From Chloroflexota bacterium (GTDB taxonomy: Bacteria > Chloroflexota > Chloroflexia > JAMDCE01), in assembly GCA_023489135.1 (NCBI GenBank), contig JAMDCE010000386.1, positions 1 through 7,357 of the forward strand: DNA of 7,357 nucleotides, written 5' to 3'. The position numbers and the translations under genes are program-made. Positions 5,834 to 7,357 of this stretch are shown one piece after another. How positions within the stretch are numbered: position 1 is the first letter of the stretch; each line of letters begins with the position of its first letter. Below the pieces are notes generated by a model. The model was given only the letters and a program-made list of their open reading frames with translations. It did no database searches and was not told where the DNA came from.

Positions 5834-5882
5834 CTACGGGGTCCGATGCAAGCCGCCTAACCGCCACCCCACCGTAGGGTGG
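5834..5882 (+). promoter_or_regulatory. Structured leader with mutually exclusive hairpins
   Basis: In the untranslated leader of the reductase gene, CCACCC (5864-5869) pairs with GGGTGG (5877-5882) around a 7-nt loop. Alternatively CTACGG (5834-5839) pairs with CCGTAG (5872-5877). The two stems share base 5877 and interleave, so both cannot form as simple nested hairpins. The ribosome site (5914-5919) is 32 nt beyond and no U-run follows, so this is not a plain terminator. I recognise no known riboswitch class. Confidence 0.35.
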
Positions 5883-5926
5883 AAGGTGTTGAGGTTTTGA
5901 AAAAACGACACTGAGGAGGATTGACT

Positions 5927-6670
5927 TTGAAGCTTCAGAACAAGATTGCCTTGGTTACCGGCGGCGGCACCGGGATTGGCAAGGCGATAACGTTGCTGCT
6001 CGCCCAGGAGGGGGCCGATGTGGCCATCAACTACGCCCATTCCGAGCGTCAGGCGATGCAGGCGGCCGACCAGGTACGGGCGTTGGGCCGTAAAGCCATG
6101 GTGGTTCAGGCGGATGTCTCGAACGCCTCAGAGGTTCGCGACATGGTGGACAAGGTCCTCGCCGACCTTCGACGGGTAGACATTCTGGTCAACAACGCCG
6201 GAATAACCATTCGCGCCCAGCTCTGGGAGCTCACCGAAGAGAAATGGGACCGCGTCGTCGACGTCGATCTGAAGGGCACTTTCCTCTGCTCCAAGGCCGT
6301 TGCCGAGGTGATGGTAAGGGAGGGCGGAGGCAAGATCGTGAACGTAGCTTCGATTCGCGGCATTCAAGGGTCAGATAGCTCGATGCACTACGCCGCGGCG
6401 AAGGCGGGAGTGATCGCCCTCAGCAAGAGCTTCGCTCGGGAGCTGGCTCCCCTGGTTCGCGTCAATGCCATCGCTCCGGGCTACGTCGAATCGGCCTTGC
6501 ACGCCGGAATGAGCCCTGAAGCCCGCCAGGCCGTTATCGATGGCACCCCGCTGAAGCGCTTCGGCCGGCCAGAGGATATTGCCAGGGCGGTGCTCTTCTT
6601 TGCCAGCGATGATTCCGACTTCGTCACCGGGCAAACGCTGGTGGTCGATGGCGGGCAAGTCATGTGTTAG
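5927..6670 (+). CDS. SDR-family oxidoreductase, FabG-like (3-oxoacyl-ACP reductase type)
   Basis: Classical short-chain dehydrogenase/reductase of 247 residues, the usual FabG length, cytoplasmic, reducing a ketone or oxidising an alcohol with NAD(P)H. The Rossmann glycine motif TGGGTGIG is at 11-18, NNAG at 89-92, catalytic Ser at S142 (NVASIRG), and YAAAK gives Y155 and K159. APGYV and the closing TGQTLVVDGG follow. The Asn of the usual N-S-Y-K tetrad is Asp (D114, in VDVDLKGTF), a variant seen in many SDRs. FabG-like paralogues act on fatty acids, sugars, polyols and xenobiotics, so true FabG function is not shown; there are no fatty-acid genes nearby. I chose the TTG at 5927 because AGGAGG (5914-5919) is 7 nt upstream; the TTG at 5921 would leave only 1 nt. 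It is divergent from the glycosidase and overlaps the PAP2 gene tail to tail by 11 bp. Confidence 0.9.
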   Translation: MKLQNKIALVTGGGTGIGKAITLLLAQEGADVAINYAHSERQAMQAADQVRALGRKAMVVQADVSNASEVRDMVDKVLADLRRVDILVNNAGITIRAQLWELTEEKWDRVVDVDLKGTFLCSKAVAEVMVREGGGKIVNVASIRGIQGSDSSMHYAAAKAGVIALSKSFARELAPLVRVNAIAPGYVESALHAGMSPEARQAVIDGTPLKRFGRPEDIARAVLFFASDDSDFVTGQTLVVDGGQVMC

Positions 6671-7340
6671 CGCGAACGGCCAGGTAGGCGCGAATGAGCA
6701 GCAGCAGCCAAAGGCCGCCCACCACGTAACCCCCCAGCACGTCGCTGGGCCAGTGAACCCCCAGGTACACGCGGGAAAGACTTACCAGGAGGATCAGCGC
6801 GCCGGCAACCACGTAGATTCCTATTCGCAGCCAGCGACGGTGAACCACGGCGTGGCTGAGAAAGATCAGAAATCCGTAAAAGACCACGAAGTGAACCACG
6901 TGGCCGCTGGGAAAGCTGCTGGTGCTCTGGGGAGGCACGCCGGCCGATAGATACAGGGGAGGCCGGGGTCGGTGAACGATGAACTTTACAGTCGCGCTGA
7001 CAAAATCGTTCGACAGACCAAGCAGCACGAAGATGCTCTCAAGATGGTAGCCGAAGCTCCAAAACGCCGCCGAGACGAGGACGGCCACCAACAGCGCGGG
7101 GATCAGGTAGCCCAGATCCGTCACCAGGCGCATCAAGGGATCGAACAAGGGCAGCCGGATCGACTGCAGGCGCCCCATCAGATACTCATCACCTGGAAAA
7201 TTCGGGTGCTGAGCGGCAAGGATAGAAAGTGTCGCGGTTAGCACCAGTAGCGCCAGGACCGCCGCCACGAAAAGAGCGTTGTTCCGCAGCCAATCACGGA
7301 TCACGTCGGTCTCCCTGCCTGTCGAAGGTACATCGCCCAC
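6660..7340 (-). CDS. PAP2-family membrane phosphatase
   Basis: Integral membrane PAP2 (type 2 phosphatidic acid phosphatase) protein of up to 226 residues. The full three-part signature is present: K119-x6-R126-P127 (KFIVHRPRP), P144-S145-G146-H147, and S189-R190-x5-H196-x3-D200. H147 is the expected general acid and H196 the nucleophile that takes the phosphate. Hydrophobic segments at about 22-43, 75-96, 100-122, 149-166, 172-193 and 202-221 give the usual six helices, with the active site expected on the outer face. Substrates in the family include undecaprenyl pyrophosphate (BacA-independent carrier recycling), phosphatidylglycerol phosphate and phosphatidate; the sequence alone does not decide. 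The start is GTG 7340 (GAGGG 6 nt upstream) or GTG 7304 (AGGGAG 6 nt upstream, 214 aa, starting MIRDWLRNN). The frame remains open to the window edge, so a longer N-terminus is possible. Confidence 0.92.
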   Translation of the reverse strand: MGDVPSTGRETDVIRDWLRNNALFVAAVLALLVLTATLSILAAQHPNFPGDEYLMGRLQSIRLPLFDPLMRLVTDLGYLIPALLVAVLVSAAFWSFGYHLESIFVLLGLSNDFVSATVKFIVHRPRPPLYLSAGVPPQSTSSFPSGHVVHFVVFYGFLIFLSHAVVHRRWLRIGIYVVAGALILLVSLSRVYLGVHWPSDVLGGYVVGGLWLLLLIRAYLAVRANT

Positions 7341-7357
7341 GGTCTTCCCTCTTCCCT

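Noticed and set aside
5864..5882. Intrinsic terminator in the reductase leader
   Set aside because: The stem is followed by a mixed sequence; the nearest T-run (TTTT) is about 11 nt away.

Overview
This looks like an ordinary chromosomal segment (roughly 60% GC by eye) from an uncultured or little-studied bacterium. A Chloroflexota origin is my best guess, at moderate confidence. The reasons are the N-terminal module of the CAP-domain protein (FW..F.RLGG...GYPVS...QWRPE, a pattern I associate with Chloroflexota secreted proteins), frequent GTG/TTG starts, strong GGAGG-type ribosome sites, and several promoters with an extended TGn -10 box. No phage, integrase, intact transposase, CRISPR, rRNA or tRNA gene was seen.

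Layout. 1-329 is gene-poor. It holds a possible last piece of an upstream gene, a run of strong palindromes (one of the GGACTAAAGTC extragenic type) and an extended -10 promoter. Then come three plus-strand genes: a SanA/YdcF-like DUF218 membrane protein (330-950), a secreted CAP/SCP-domain protein with its own promoter (about 1029-2537), and a GH18 (YaaH-type) lipoprotein (2650-4002). They meet, tail to tail, a small three-helix membrane protein on the minus strand (4008-4379). A 206-bp gap carries a perfect 2 x 26 bp tandem repeat and leads to a secreted clan GH-A glycosidase (4586-5656, minus). This gene is divergent from an SDR/FabG-like reductase (5927-6670, plus). The 270-bp region between them has a cluster of TAACAG/CTGTTA palindromes midway between two predicted promoters, plus a structured leader on the reductase side. 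The reductase overlaps by 11 bp, tail to tail, with a PAP2-family phosphatase (6660-7340, minus), which may extend past the window edge.

How the genes fit together. Six of the seven proteins are predicted to be membrane-bound, exported or lipid-anchored: an envelope DUF218 protein, a CAP protein, two glycosidases, an integral membrane protein and a PAP2 lipid phosphatase. The theme is cell envelope or extracellular polysaccharide turnover, but the frequent strand switches argue against one operon, so a common pathway is inference only.

I found no convincing new multi-gene system. The observations most worth a second look are the shared palindromic operator between the glycosidase and reductase, the mutually exclusive hairpins in the reductase leader, the 26-bp tandem repeat (possibly a transposon-end relic), the proline-rich insert and lost Asp in the GH18 domain, and the predicted leaderless promoter of the CAP gene.
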